Notes: generated by a model from the sequence alone, not told the origin. Counted from the first letter of the stretch, positions 50,072 to 58,982 are shown. The stretch: 64,000 nucleotides of DNA from Methanoculleus marisnigri JR1 (GCF_000015825.1 NC_009051.1:1978695-2042694), one strand, 5' to 3'. Numbers and translations are program-made.

Positions 50072-50800
50072 ATGAACCGGAGGTACTCTTTCTTTGTCCT
50101 CGCCATCGCCGCAACGCTCGCGGCGGTGCTCGCCGTCGGCTGCGCCGGCATCCCCCCGGCACCGGACGGCAACAGCACGTCGAAACCGCCGGAAGACTCG
50201 ATTGCTCTCCCGGAGCCGCGCGAGAAGGGGGACGTCTCCGTCGAGGAGGCGCTGTGGGGGCGGCGGTCGGTCAGGGTCTACGCCGACGTGCCGCTCGAAC
50301 TCGACGACGCCGGGCAGATCCTCTGGGCGGCGCAGGGGATCACGGACGACCGGGGCTACCGGACCGCTCCCTCCGCCGGGGGTCTCTATCCGCTGGAGGT
50401 CTACCTCGTCGCGGGCAGCGTCATGGACCTCGAGGCGGGGGTCTACCATTACCGGCCGGGAGAACACCTGCTCGTCCGGATCGGCGCAGGCGACCGGCGG
50501 GCCGCGCTGCAGGCGGCGGCCGTCAACCAGACGCCCGTCGGCGACGCCCCGGCAACCATCGTCATCACGGCTGTACCGGAGCGGACGACCGCAAAATACG
50601 GCGAACGCGGTATGTGCTACGTGTACATGGAGGCCGGGCACGCCGCGGAGAACGTCTACCTCCAGGCGGAGGCGCTCGATCGTGCCACCGTCGTTATCGG
50701 GGCGTTCGATGAGGAGGGAGTCCGGGAGATCCTCGCGCTCCCGGAGAACACGACACCGCTCTACCTCATGCCGGTAGGACGGCCTGTTCCGGGTGCTTGA
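50072..50800 (+). CDS. SagB/nitroreductase-like lipoprotein
   Basis: A 242-residue protein with a lipoprotein signal (FVLAIAATLAAVLAVGC, lipobox cysteine at about residue 24) followed by a nitroreductase-fold domain. The domain starts VEEALWGRRSVRVYADVPL and contains APSAGGLYPLEVYLVAG and EAGHAAENVYLQAEAL, as in SagB/ThcOx-type FMN oxidoreductases, which oxidise or reduce small molecules. Extracytoplasmic nitroreductase-fold proteins are unusual because FMN is normally cytoplasmic. ATG 50072 gives a proper signal; ATG 50045 is also in frame. A 17-codon fragment of another nitroreductase gene lies 245 bp downstream. Confidence 0.85.
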   Translation: MNRRYSFFVLAIAATLAAVLAVGCAGIPPAPDGNSTSKPPEDSIALPEPREKGDVSVEEALWGRRSVRVYADVPLELDDAGQILWAAQGITDDRGYRTAPSAGGLYPLEVYLVAGSVMDLEAGVYHYRPGEHLLVRIGAGDRRAALQAAAVNQTPVGDAPATIVITAVPERTTAKYGERGMCYVYMEAGHAAENVYLQAEALDRATVVIGAFDEEGVREILALPENTTPLYLMPVGRPVPGA

Positions 50801-50810
50801 GGCGCGATCG

Positions 50811-50910
50811 CACGCGAAGCGCGACTGGCCGAAGGGCAGGAGCGTGAGCACCGGTAGGAACGACGTTCCTAGAGGAACGGAGTTCGAGCACCGAAGGTGC
50901 GAGGTGCGAA
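50811..50910 (+). repeat. Hairpin chain (second example of the modular family)
   Basis: Short hairpins follow one another: CGC/GCG with GAA loop (50813-50821), an imperfect GGCC/GGGC with GAA loop (50827-50837), CGTTCC/GGAACG with TAGA loop (50864-50879), and GCACC/GGTGC with GAA loop (50888-50900). Linkers match the 22.1-kb chain: GGAGCGTGA (50839-50847), GGAGTTCGA (50879-50887) and GAGGTGCGA (50901-50909). The chain lies between a nitroreductase-like gene and a nitroreductase fragment. The stretch 50911-51044 shows no gene. Confidence 0.8.
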
Positions 50911-51044
50911 GAACGCAAAGGGGTGTGACTGTCCAATAATGGACTTCGCGTGAGGTTGGCCATGCAAAGATAACGATCACAATGTGGAGCCGCGAAGGGG
51001 TCCAGGGGACGCTTGAAGTCACGGGCCGCCTACAGGGTAGCCCG

Positions 51045-51095
51045 ATGGATGTTCTCGAAACCATCATGACCCGGCGGAGCGTGCGGGAGTACATC
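51045..51095 (+). pseudogene. N-terminal fragment of a nitroreductase gene
   Basis: Seventeen codons read MDVLETIMTRRSVREYI, the unmistakable FMN-binding start of cytoplasmic nitroreductases (RRSVR-Y). The frame then loses all similarity. No start-to-stop gene remains, so it is a truncated copy. It lies 245 bp after the intact SagB-like lipoprotein gene and close to the hairpin chain, which may have mediated the rearrangement. Confidence 0.7.
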
Positions 51096-51232
51096 GCCGC
51101 GGGGTTTGACCGTCGGCTACCCGGCCGTCCGTCCCCCGGGGCCGCTACCGCGAGGACAGGGTTCACCGCAACGGCCGGCAGGGGCGGACGACCGTAACGG
51201 TTAAGCCTCCCGCTCCATCAGGAGAATCCGCT

Positions 51233-51847
51233 ATGGGACAGCCGGAGAGAGTACAGGGAAAGGAAACATTCCCAAAGGCCAGAATGGAAGCCCTGACCGA
51301 CGGCATCTTCGGGTTCGCCATGACACTCCTTACCGTCGGCCTCATCATCCCCGACTCGTCGCCGTACGAGAACGTCGCGGCGATGCTTATCTCGCTGATC
51401 CCCGACATTCTCCATTACGCTCTCGCGTTCTTCGTCCTCGCCTCGTTCTGGTTCAGCCACCATATGCAGGCAACTCATCTCCGGTTCATCGACCGCCGGT
51501 ACCTCGCCATGAATACCACCGCGCTCCTCTTCGTCACGCTGGTCCCCATCTCCACACTGCTCGTCGGGGATTTCCCCGAGGACATCCTCGCGGCGATCAC
51601 CTTCGAGGCAAACCTCCTCATCACCGGCCTCCTCTTTGCGGCGCAATTGTGGTATGCCGCGGGGAGCGGCCGCCTCATCAGCCCGGGCTCCCACGTAGTC
51701 CAGGGAAAGCGGCGGGCGATGGTGGTCCCCATCGTCTCGCTGCTTGCAATCGCGATCGCCGCCACTGGCATCACCTGGAGCACCGCAACGTATCTTATTG
51801 TCCCGGTCGTGCTCCGGATTCTCCCGACGACGGCTGCTGCTGACTGA
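51233..51847 (+). CDS. TMEM175/DUF1211 family membrane protein (putative potassium channel)
   Basis: A 204-residue protein with six membrane segments. It has RMEALTDGIFGFAMTLLTV at residues 18-36, a variant of the R-x-x-x-F-S-D signature that lines the pore in TMEM175-type K+ channels (LTD here instead of FSD). Later segments include FFVLASFWFSHHMQATHL and PIVSLLAIAIAATGITW. Archaeal and bacterial members have six helices and assemble as tetramers. GGAG lies 8 nt before ATG 51233. Its final 53 nt overlap the 3' end of the convergent agmatine deiminase fusion gene. Confidence 0.85.
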   Translation: MGQPERVQGKETFPKARMEALTDGIFGFAMTLLTVGLIIPDSSPYENVAAMLISLIPDILHYALAFFVLASFWFSHHMQATHLRFIDRRYLAMNTTALLFVTLVPISTLLVGDFPEDILAAITFEANLLITGLLFAAQLWYAAGSGRLISPGSHVVQGKRRAMVVPIVSLLAIAIAATGITWSTATYLIVPVVLRILPTTAAAD

Positions 51848-53708
51848 TGCAGTGAATCGCACCGAAACCCGCGACCATCGCCGTGCAGTCGATCCCGACG
51901 ACCTCCCGGTCGGGGAAGGCCTGCTGGATCCTTGCCATGGCAATCCCGTCGTTCGGGTGCTTAAAAACCGGCACCAGCACGACGGTGTTTCCTATGTAGA
52001 AGTTCGCGTAACTTGCCGGCAGCCTCTCCGCGCCGCCGACTCTCCCCGGCATCGGGAGGGGGATGACCGTTAAGGGGTTGCCGTCCTGGTCGGTCGAGGA
52101 GAGGAGGAACTCGTAGTTCTCCTGCAGGGCAGCGTAGTTCTCATCGTCCTCATTCTCCTCGAGCGCGCAGAGAACAGTCCGCTCGTCCACGAACCGGGCG
52201 ATATCGTCGACGTGGCCGTCGGTGTCGTCGCCAGCGATCCCCTGCTTCAACCAGATGACGTGGCCGGCGCCGAGGTAAGCCTCCAGGTAGGCCTCGATCT
52301 CCTCCCGGGAGAGGTGCGGGTTCCGGTTGGGGTTCAAGAGGCACGCCTCCGTCGTGATCACCGTGCCGCACCCGTTCACCTCGACCGAACCCCCCTCGAG
52401 GACGAAACCGGGGGTGAAGATGGGGATCTCCATCTCGCGGTTCATGGCGAGCGGGATCCGGGTATCCTCCATAAGTTCCGTGTACTTCTCCCCCCAGGCG
52501 TTGAACGTCCAGTTCACCATCGCGAGGTTCCCGGCCTTTCTGTCGACCAGAAACGTCGGCCCGTAGTCCCGGAACCAGACGTCGGCGTAATCGGCGAGAT
52601 GGAACCTGATTCCAGCCGTATCGACGCCCTCCTCTTCGAGCATCGCCTTCACCCGGATATGCATCTTCTCGTCGGTGACGAGCAGGTTGACGGTCTCCGA
52701 CCCCCGGAGCGCCGCGATGATCTCGACGTAGATCCCCTCCACCGCCGCAAGGTCGGGAAACGTCTCGCGGTCGTGGGGCCAGGAGAGCCAGACGGCATCG
52801 TGCGGCTCCCACTCCGCCGGCATACGGTAGCCGGATACCGCAGGGGTTCGGCCCGCCGGGAGCCTCCGGGCGAGCGCCCCGTAGGTCTCCGGCCGCCGGT
52901 TCCGGAAGAATCCCCACCCCTCCCGGACGGCCTCGTTTCCCGCGAGGTCGACCTCGACGATGAGGATTTCCTCACCGGTCTCGCTCGCCCGGGCGAGGAC
53001 GTTCCCGAACGCATCGGCGACAAACGAACTCCCGAAGAACCGGAGATCCCCCTCGTCACCCACACGGTTGACGGCGGCGACGTGGACGCTGTTTGCGATC
53101 GCGTGGCCGCGCTGCACCGTCTCCCACGCCTCGCGCCAGTCGCCCTCGGGCGGCTCTTCGCCCGCGATCCTGCCAATGGCGGTCGGGTAGAAGATGAACT
53201 CCGCGCCCATGAGCGCAACCGCCCTCGCGGCTTCCGGGAACCACTGGTCGTAGCAGATGAGCACGGCGATCCGGCCGTACCGGGTATCGTAGACCCGGTA
53301 GCGGTCCCCGGGCAGAAAATAGATCTTCTCGTAGAAGAGCGGATCGTAGGGGACGTGCACCTTCCGGTAGGCAGGGAGCAGCCGTCCATCGGCGTCGATC
53401 ACCACGGCGGTGTTGTAGTGCTCGCCGGATATAGTCCGCTCGTAGACCGGAACGACGATCACGACACCGTGCTCCCGGGCAAGCGCCGAGAACGCTTCGG
53501 TCGACGGCCCGGGGATCGTCTCGGCGTAGCGGGAAGCATCCGTATCCTCGTACTGCGGGAAGTAGGGGGCCCGGTAGAGTTCCTGCAGGCAGAGAATCCG
53601 CGCACCTTTCGCGATCGCCGCTTTCGCCATACCGAGGGTGCGTTCCAGGTTGCGGCCGGGATCCTCGCTCACCGCCGTCTGGATGAGGCCGATCGTTTGC
53701 GTGCTCAT
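51795..53708 (-). CDS. Fusion of N-carbamoylputrescine amidase and agmatine deiminase
   Basis: A 637-residue polypeptide with two complete enzyme modules. Residues 1-285 are a nitrilase-family amidohydrolase with the Glu-Lys-Cys triad in CLQELYRAPYFPQYED, YRKVHVPYDPLFYEK and VLICYDQWFPEAAR, closest to N-carbamoylputrescine amidase (AguB). Residues 300-630 are a peptidylarginine-deiminase-like agmatine deiminase (AguA): MPAEWEPHDAVWLSWPHD, YADVWFRDYGPTF, GIAGDDTDGHVDDIARF and GFGAIHCISQQQPS with the nucleophilic cysteine. Together they convert agmatine to putrescine, CO2 and ammonia. These are normally separate proteins. The last 53 nt overlap the convergent channel gene. GGAGAG lies just before the start cluster (53717, 53714, 53708). 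Confidence 0.9.
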   Translation of the reverse strand: MSTQTIGLIQTAVSEDPGRNLERTLGMAKAAIAKGARILCLQELYRAPYFPQYEDTDASRYAETIPGPSTEAFSALAREHGVVIVVPVYERTISGEHYNTAVVIDADGRLLPAYRKVHVPYDPLFYEKIYFLPGDRYRVYDTRYGRIAVLICYDQWFPEAARAVALMGAEFIFYPTAIGRIAGEEPPEGDWREAWETVQRGHAIANSVHVAAVNRVGDEGDLRFFGSSFVADAFGNVLARASETGEEILIVEVDLAGNEAVREGWGFFRNRRPETYGALARRLPAGRTPAVSGYRMPAEWEPHDAVWLSWPHDRETFPDLAAVEGIYVEIIAALRGSETVNLLVTDEKMHIRVKAMLEEEGVDTAGIRFHLADYADVWFRDYGPTFLVDRKAGNLAMVNWTFNAWGEKYTELMEDTRIPLAMNREMEIPIFTPGFVLEGGSVEVNGCGTVITTEACLLNPNRNPHLSREEIEAYLEAYLGAGHVIWLKQGIAGDDTDGHVDDIARFVDERTVLCALEENEDDENYAALQENYEFLLSSTDQDGNPLTVIPLPMPGRVGGAERLPASYANFYIGNTVVLVPVFKHPNDGIAMARIQQAFPDREVVGIDCTAMVAGFGAIHCISQQQPSSGESGARPGQ

Positions 53709-53806
53709 CTCCATCATCTCTCCGTATCGGTAGGACGCTCCAGCGTTTTATAACAACCGCCGGGCCATAGCGTTATCCGGCACCGCGTCGGAACTTTACG
53801 GAAGCA

Positions 53807-54364
53807 ATGGATCTCGTGACGACTCTCCTCATCGCCGTCGGGCTTGCGATGGATGCGTTCGCGGTCTCGATCAGCGGAGGCGCCACCCTGCGGGAGGAGC
53901 GGCTCCGGTGGGCCGTCATTGCCGGAGCGCTCTTCGGCGGGTTCCAGGCGGGGATGCCGGTGCTCGGGTGGCTCGGGGGGATGGGGCTCGCCTCGTTCGT
54001 CGGGACTTATGGCCCCTGGATCGCCTTCCTGCTGCTTGCCCTGATCGGCGGGAAGATGATCGCCGAGGCGGTGCGGGGGGACGGCGAGAGCGTCCGGTTC
54101 GAGAACGGTGCGACCGTCCTCCTTCTCCTCGCCGTCGCGACGAGTATCGACGCCCTTGCCGTCGGCGTCTCGTTTGCTGTTCTCGATACCGCTATCGCTC
54201 TGCCCGCAATCACGATCGGGGTCGTCACCTTCGCCTTCTCCGCCGCCGGCGTCCTCCTCGGGAGCGCGTTCGGCCATATCATGGGGCGAAAGGCCTGTAT
54301 CGTCGGCGGTATAATCCTTGTGGGGATCGGTCTACGGATCCTCCTCGAACACCTCTTCTTCTAA
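53807..54364 (+). CDS. mntP: Manganese efflux pump MntP
   Basis: A 185-residue six-helix membrane protein (UPF0059/MntP). The duplicated motif is visible: [16 protein letters not shown] near residue 15 and [18 protein letters not shown] near 105, each carrying the aspartate needed for Mn2+ export. A short cytoplasmic loop with [12 protein letters not shown] separates the halves. Length is normal. The C-terminus abuts the convergent DUF362 gene with 3 nt between stops. Confidence 0.95.
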
Positions 54365-54367
54365 GCC

Positions 54368-55288
54368 TCAGGCGGCCTCGTCCAGGATCCGCCGCATATC
54401 GAGGACGAGGTTTTTGCTCTCGGAGTCGAGCGCGACGAGCCGGAGATCCCCGGCCGACGTAACGCCGATCCCGAGTTCCACAGCCCTGGCAATGGTATCC
54501 ATTGCAAATATCCGGCCCCGCATCACCTCCGGCGTCGAACCGTAGTGCCGGAGAAGCGCGATACCGGCGGCGTCAAGGGCGACCCGGTCGGTGCTCGCGA
54601 GGATGACGTTCGGGGCGATACGGTTGCCCCGCTCGGGCCCTCCGGTCGAGAACCCCTCCGTCGCGTCCATTATGGCGACGTCGCAGGGGAAGAACCGGTT
54701 GATCTCGGCGACCATCCTCCTCTGGTGCGGCGAAGAGTGCAGCTCCGCCATGTAGTTGTAGCCGTTCCCCGGGTTCCTCGCCGCCACCGCCCCGACTGTG
54801 TTCTTCAGGGAGAGGGAGACGTGGCCGCCGAACCGGTGCGTCTTCAGACAGCAGGTCTGGACCACCGCATCGGCCTCCCGGAAGAGCCGGGCGACCAGGA
54901 ACCCGCGCTCCCAGTGGAGTCCGTCCGGCGGGATCGCCTCCCACCCCGCCGGGGGAACCGAATCGAGCACCGTCACCTCCGCACCCACCCGGGCCGCGAC
55001 ATCGGCGGCGCCCCGGTTCTTCAGCACCAGAGCGGTCTCTCCCATTCCGCTCCGCTCGCCGAGCGCGATCGACCGGGCACCGGCGTCCCGGACCCGTGCG
55101 AGAATCGCCTCCAGCATATCGGGATGCGTCGTCGCGGGAAACGGGTCGTCGCTGTTGAAGTTCGCCTTGATCGCAACGGCCTTCCCGTCGAGGGAGGGGA
55201 GGCCAATCTCGCGCCAGAGCGCCTCGACGGCATGGTGACGATCGGATGCATCAATGACGTAAACTTCGGATGCCGCTGGGGATGCCAT
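54368..55288 (-). CDS. DUF362 family protein
   Basis: A 306-residue protein of the DUF362 family. It shows VAIKANFNSDDPFPATTHP (the conserved KPN-like region), LGERSGMGET, TCCLKTHRFGGHVSLSLKN and FPCDVAIMDATEGFSTGGPE. Many members carry a ferredoxin domain; this one has none and only a Cys pair (QTCCLKTH). Function is not established for the family. ATG 55288 is preferred; an ATG at 55309 adds seven residues without motif. The C-terminus is convergent with mntP. Confidence 0.88.
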   Translation of the reverse strand: MASPAASEVYVIDASDRHHAVEALWREIGLPSLDGKAVAIKANFNSDDPFPATTHPDMLEAILARVRDAGARSIALGERSGMGETALVLKNRGAADVAARVGAEVTVLDSVPPAGWEAIPPDGLHWERGFLVARLFREADAVVQTCCLKTHRFGGHVSLSLKNTVGAVAARNPGNGYNYMAELHSSPHQRRMVAEINRFFPCDVAIMDATEGFSTGGPERGNRIAPNVILASTDRVALDAAGIALLRHYGSTPEVMRGRIFAMDTIARAVELGIGVTSAGDLRLVALDSESKNLVLDMRRILDEAA

Positions 55289-55640
55289 GCGCGCAGAGTA
55301 CCACGGCAACCTATAAAAAGTCTATGCCGACAGCCCTGATCGTGATAACACGACCAATGTGAAGGTATTCGTGTTTGCAGGGGAGGGGGATCGCGGCCGG
55401 GACGGCCGCCGGATCCCGCGGGGATGAGCACGGGGGACCGGCGGCGGTGGGTCCCGACGCCGTGGGCGACCGGATCCCTCGGCCCCATTCGACACGTATA
55501 AGAGCACCCCAAGCGCAATACGTAGTAAACCTCACGACAATCGTAGAGATCGCGCATCTCGCGTGGAATGCTTCCGGAAGGCACGAAGCCCCCGCGCCCG
55601 GTGTCCCTGGAAGAGTTAGAGGTATGAGGCCAGTATAATC
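55289..55640. other. Intergenic region between divergent genes
   Basis: No supported gene in 352 bp. A GC-rich hairpin GCGGCC/GGCCGC lies near 55391-55407, and a TATA-like ACGTATAAGAG near 55494 is about 140 nt before the plus-strand start, suggesting a long leader for that gene. Confidence 0.35.
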
Positions 55641-56096
55641 ATGACTTCCAGAATGCATACCCCCCACACTACCTGTCCCAGCTGCCATGAAGAGGTCTAC
55701 CTGGACGAACTCGTGGGCGGGCGCTGCCCCCTCTGCGGGTATTCCCTCGACGAAGACGATGGAACGTGCAGCGAATACGAGGAGACCATAGAGCGCTCCG
55801 ACCTTGGGTGGATGATCTTCCAATTTTACGTCTTCAAACGGTTCTGCAGCGAGGGAGCAAATCCGCTCCAGGTCATGCAGATCCTCTCCCGGTACGAGGA
55901 GCTCACCCAGTGCAATCCCGCCGACGCGGAGAAGATGCAGTTCACTCTGGAAGTTCCGATGAGCCGCTGGGAACGGCTGCTCCCGAAGAGATGCGAAAAG
56001 TGCGGAAGAATATTCTTCCTGGGCGGAAAAGCCGTGATCTCGGGAGACCTCGCGTCCCCCGAACACGTAAAATCGTATACCTGCCCGTCCTGCTGA
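55641..56096 (+). CDS. Double zinc-ribbon protein of unknown function
   Basis: A 151-residue cytoplasmic protein with two zinc-ribbon-like sites. The first uses CPSC and CPLC near residues 12-33 (TTCPSCHEEVYLDELVGG, RCPLCGYSL); the second uses CEKC near 119 and CPSC at the extreme C-terminus (RCEKCGRIFFLGG, YTCPSC). A helical middle section (GWMIFQFYVFKRFCSEGANP) lies between. It may bind nucleic acid or protein. ATG 55641 has a weak ribosome site; 55653 is an alternative. Its TGA is immediately followed by the TCA that is the stop of the convergent proS gene. Confidence 0.75.
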   Translation: MTSRMHTPHTTCPSCHEEVYLDELVGGRCPLCGYSLDEDDGTCSEYEETIERSDLGWMIFQFYVFKRFCSEGANPLQVMQILSRYEELTQCNPADAEKMQFTLEVPMSRWERLLPKRCEKCGRIFFLGGKAVISGDLASPEHVKSYTCPSC

Positions 56097-57530
56097 TCAG
56101 TAGGTCCGGGCAACCAGGGCGGACGTGCCTTCGCCGCCGCAGGCGACGCACGGCCCGTCCGAGACGGCGATCAGGTCCGAGCGGATGTCGGAGCCGATGA
56201 TGCTCGCATCCACCGCCGCCTCAATCTTTTCTGCGCACTCCTGTGATCCGCACCAGTGAACGACCGCAACCCCGCTCTTCACCGCCTCGGCGGTCTCCTC
56301 GAGCGTCTCGGCGGCGGTTATCCGGGCGGCCATCGCCTGCCGCGCCGCCTGCGAGAGATCCTCCCCGAACTCTGCAAGGACGGAGGTGATCCCCTCGACA
56401 ACGCCCCGGCGGTCGAGCGTGGTCTTTTTGCCCGTGCGGGCGACGGCGACGACCGTGTTCGCGTCGATATCCCGCGGCCCGACCTCGACCCGCAGCGGGA
56501 CGCCGCGCATCTCCCAGTGGTAGTACTTCGCGCCCGGGCGCATATCCCGGGCATCGAGTTTCACGGCGAACCCGGCGCCGCGGAGCTCCGCTTCAAGCGC
56601 CGCGGCCGACGCGAGCACCTCGTCGCGCCGTTTCCCGACGATGATCGGCACGATGACGACCTCAAGCGGCGCAACCTCCGGCGGCAGCACGAGCCCCTTG
56701 TCGTCGCCGTGGACGCTGACGACGGCCGCAATCGACCGTTCGGAGATGCCGTAGCAAGTCTGGTAGGCGTACTGCTGCTCGCCGTTCGCGTCCTCGTAGG
56801 TGATGGCGTAGGTGCGGGAGAAGTGGTCGCCGAGCATGTGCACCGTCCCTATCTGGAGCGTTTTGCCGTCGGGCATGATGGTATCGGCCGCGATGGTGTA
56901 GTCGGCGCCGGGGAACTTGTCCCAGGCCGGGCGGCGGGAGAGGATCACCGGGACGCGGAGGGTGTCGTAGAACTCCCGGTAGAGGGCGATCGCGGTCTCG
57001 ACCTGCGCCGCCGCCTCCTCCCGCGTCGCGTGCACGGTATGCGCCTCCTTAAACGACGTGATCTCCCGGAGGCGGATGAGCGGGCGGGTGTGCTTCGTCT
57101 CGTAGCGGAACGTATTGACGACCTGATAGAGTCTCAGGGGCAGATCCGTGTGCGACCGGATCCAGAGGGCATACATCGGGTAGATGGCGGTCTCGCTCGT
57201 CGGCCGGAGAGCGAGCGGCACGTCAAGCTCGTTCCTGCCCCCGTGAGTGACCCAGTAGACCTCGTCCTCGAAGCCCTTGATGTGCTCGGCCTCCTTCATG
57301 AACTCGGTCTTCGGGATGAGGAGCGGAAACATCGTCTCAGCGTGATCGCGGTCCATCAGGTCCCGGAGTACCCCGTATGCACGCTTCCGGATGCCGAACC
57401 CGTGGGGATACCAGACGTACAGCCCCTTGACCGGGTAACGGACGTCCATGATCTCGGCTCGCCAGAGAATATCGTTGTACCACTCGGAAAAATTCTCTTT
57501 CCGGGGAAGTGCTCCTGTATCTTCTTCCAT
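56097..57530 (-). CDS. proS: Prolyl-tRNA synthetase, archaeal type
   Basis: A 477-residue class II synthetase charging tRNA-Pro. The catalytic domain has [39 protein letters not shown] (motif 2 region), [17 protein letters not shown] and a motif 3-type [21 protein letters not shown] region (shown in parts). The anticodon-binding domain follows ([16 protein letters not shown]), and the C-terminal zinc-binding extension has [13 protein letters not shown] and CVACGGEG, as in archaeal/eukaryotic-like ProRS. Length is normal. The TGATCA at its 3' end supplies stops for both convergent genes. Confidence 0.95.
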   Translation of the reverse strand: MEEDTGALPRKENFSEWYNDILWRAEIMDVRYPVKGLYVWYPHGFGIRKRAYGVLRDLMDRDHAETMFPLLIPKTEFMKEAEHIKGFEDEVYWVTHGGRNELDVPLALRPTSETAIYPMYALWIRSHTDLPLRLYQVVNTFRYETKHTRPLIRLREITSFKEAHTVHATREEAAAQVETAIALYREFYDTLRVPVILSRRPAWDKFPGADYTIAADTIMPDGKTLQIGTVHMLGDHFSRTYAITYEDANGEQQYAYQTCYGISERSIAAVVSVHGDDKGLVLPPEVAPLEVVIVPIIVGKRRDEVLASAAALEAELRGAGFAVKLDARDMRPGAKYYHWEMRGVPLRVEVGPRDIDANTVVAVARTGKKTTLDRRGVVEGITSVLAEFGEDLSQAARQAMAARITAAETLEETAEAVKSGVAVVHWCGSQECAEKIEAAVDASIIGSDIRSDLIAVSDGPCVACGGEGTSALVARTY

Positions 57531-57566
57531 CCGTCTCGTACCTCAAAAACTGTCGATCTGCCTCTT

Positions 57567-58133
57567 TTAAGCTATCATACTTAGGATTGCCGGCGTAATA
57601 AATGCCTCTACGACCGCGGCAACCGCGAGGAGCGGGACGACTATCCGGAGAAAAAGCCGGGCGAGAGGCAGGGCTTCTGCAGCGGCATCGCCCGTGCCGT
57701 GCCATTCGGCGACGAGTTCCTTCCCGAGGAGGAGACCGAGGCCCCCCGCGATGAGGAAGGCGGGGATCTCGAAGATGCCGTGGGGGACGAGCGCCGCCGC
57801 GATGAAGAGCATACCCTGCTGCTGCCGCACGAGTTCCGTCAATGCACCGATCAACAGTCCGTTGACCGAGAGGATCAGCATCGTGACCACGCCGAGGGAG
57901 GCTCCCCCGAGGAAGAGGAGGAGGCAGGCAGCCAGGTTGTTCAGGAAAAGTTTCCCGGCAAGGACGGGCGGGGAGTCGGAGAGGAGCTGGCCCACCACCT
58001 GCTCGTTGAAGAGAGTCACGGCCTGTGCACCTATGCCCGGGTCGCGGACCACGGCAACGATGCCGATGCCGATAGAGACGGCAAAGAGGGCGCCTGCGAA
58101 GATCGTGGCCCGGGCGAGCGAGGTCTCAGACAT
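57567..58133 (-). CDS. Stage II sporulation protein M-like membrane protein (SpoIIM family)
   Basis: A 188-residue protein with five membrane segments. Family features are FLNNLAACLLLFLGGASLGV, LILSVNGLLIGALTEL and LVPHGIFEIPAFLIAGGLGL, the last being the highly conserved PHGxxE(I/L) motif of SpoIIM/DUF95 proteins. In archaea these proteins occur without sporulation; they may act in membrane remodelling or transport. The start overlaps the end of the DUF63 gene by 8 nt, so both are coupled. Function here unknown. Confidence 0.88.
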   Translation of the reverse strand: MSETSLARATIFAGALFAVSIGIGIVAVVRDPGIGAQAVTLFNEQVVGQLLSDSPPVLAGKLFLNNLAACLLLFLGGASLGVVTMLILSVNGLLIGALTELVRQQQGMLFIAAALVPHGIFEIPAFLIAGGLGLLLGKELVAEWHGTGDAAAEALPLARLFLRIVVPLLAVAAVVEAFITPAILSMIA

Positions 58134-58971
58134 GGAGCACCATCCGGGCGAGATCGCGTATCCCCGGCGCCATGCCGACGACGATCATGGCGAGCAGGAT
58201 GAGGTGCCAGAGGCCGGGGTCCCCCTCACGCCGGTACATCTCGAGGATGTAGACGGCGGGGATGAGCACCGCAACCTTCAGCAGGAACATCGAGAAGGCG
58301 GTTCCGGTCGCATCGATCAGGGCCGCACCCACGACGTGCTGCTCGACGTAGCCGACGGGGTGGATGTCGATCCCGTAACTCGTGGCGCTCGCGTCCAGCA
58401 TGTGGCCGAAGATGAGGAGTTTGTAGAGGATGTTCGAGGCGTAATCCCACTTCAGCACGTAAACGAGGAATGCCCAGAGGGCGAGCGACGTAACAGAGGC
58501 AAACACCAGGATGACGGCGAGGACGTCGAGCGCGATCGTCGCTTCGGTAAGACCGAACCAGACGAGCGCTGAAGCGGCCACGAGGCAGGCGGCGATCCCG
58601 ACGCCCCCGTAGAGGCGGCTGTAGCGGGAGACGAGCCCGGCGTTCTCCGCGAGTTTCCCGGCAAAGAGAGCGATCGCCGCAACCGCAAAGATCGAAAAGA
58701 AGATCAGGGGCGTGATCAGGAGGAACCGGAGATCGGAGGTGATCATCCCGGTATCCTCGACGACCCGGAGAAGCCCCCCGAGGACGACGAAGGGCAGGGT
58801 TGCAAGCACCAGCTCTTCGTCGACGGCAATCCGGTACCGCCGGAGTCCCCGATAGACGAGATAGACCGCTGCGATGAGGATCAGGGCGTAGGTCAGCGTA
58901 TCGACGAGCGTATACGCTTCGCCGTAACGGATTGGATCGATGTAGTATTTGTAGAGGAACTCCCTAATCAT
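58126..58971 (-). CDS. DUF63 family membrane protein
   Basis: A 281-residue archaeal protein with about seven membrane segments. It begins MIREFLYKYYIDPIRYGEAY and contains LPFVVLGGLLRVVEDTGMI and HMLDASATSYGIDIHPVGY with HVVGAALID, features of DUF63. Polar residues inside membrane segments (R, E, D, H) suggest an enzymatic or transport role in the membrane, not established. It is the first gene of a coupled pair with SpoIIM-like protein and lies only 11 bp from the divergent glycerol-1-phosphate dehydrogenase gene, so its promoter must overlap that coding sequence (TATA-like GGTTTATGC near 59000). Confidence 0.85.
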   Translation of the reverse strand: MIREFLYKYYIDPIRYGEAYTLVDTLTYALILIAAVYLVYRGLRRYRIAVDEELVLATLPFVVLGGLLRVVEDTGMITSDLRFLLITPLIFFSIFAVAAIALFAGKLAENAGLVSRYSRLYGGVGIAACLVAASALVWFGLTEATIALDVLAVILVFASVTSLALWAFLVYVLKWDYASNILYKLLIFGHMLDASATSYGIDIHPVGYVEQHVVGAALIDATGTAFSMFLLKVAVLIPAVYILEMYRREGDPGLWHLILLAMIVVGMAPGIRDLARMVLHV

Positions 58972-58982
58972 TGTTGATCTAA

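Noticed and set aside
53743-53806. Manganese riboswitch upstream of mntP
   Set aside because: The upstream gap is under 100 bp and shows no yybP-ykoY-like structure.
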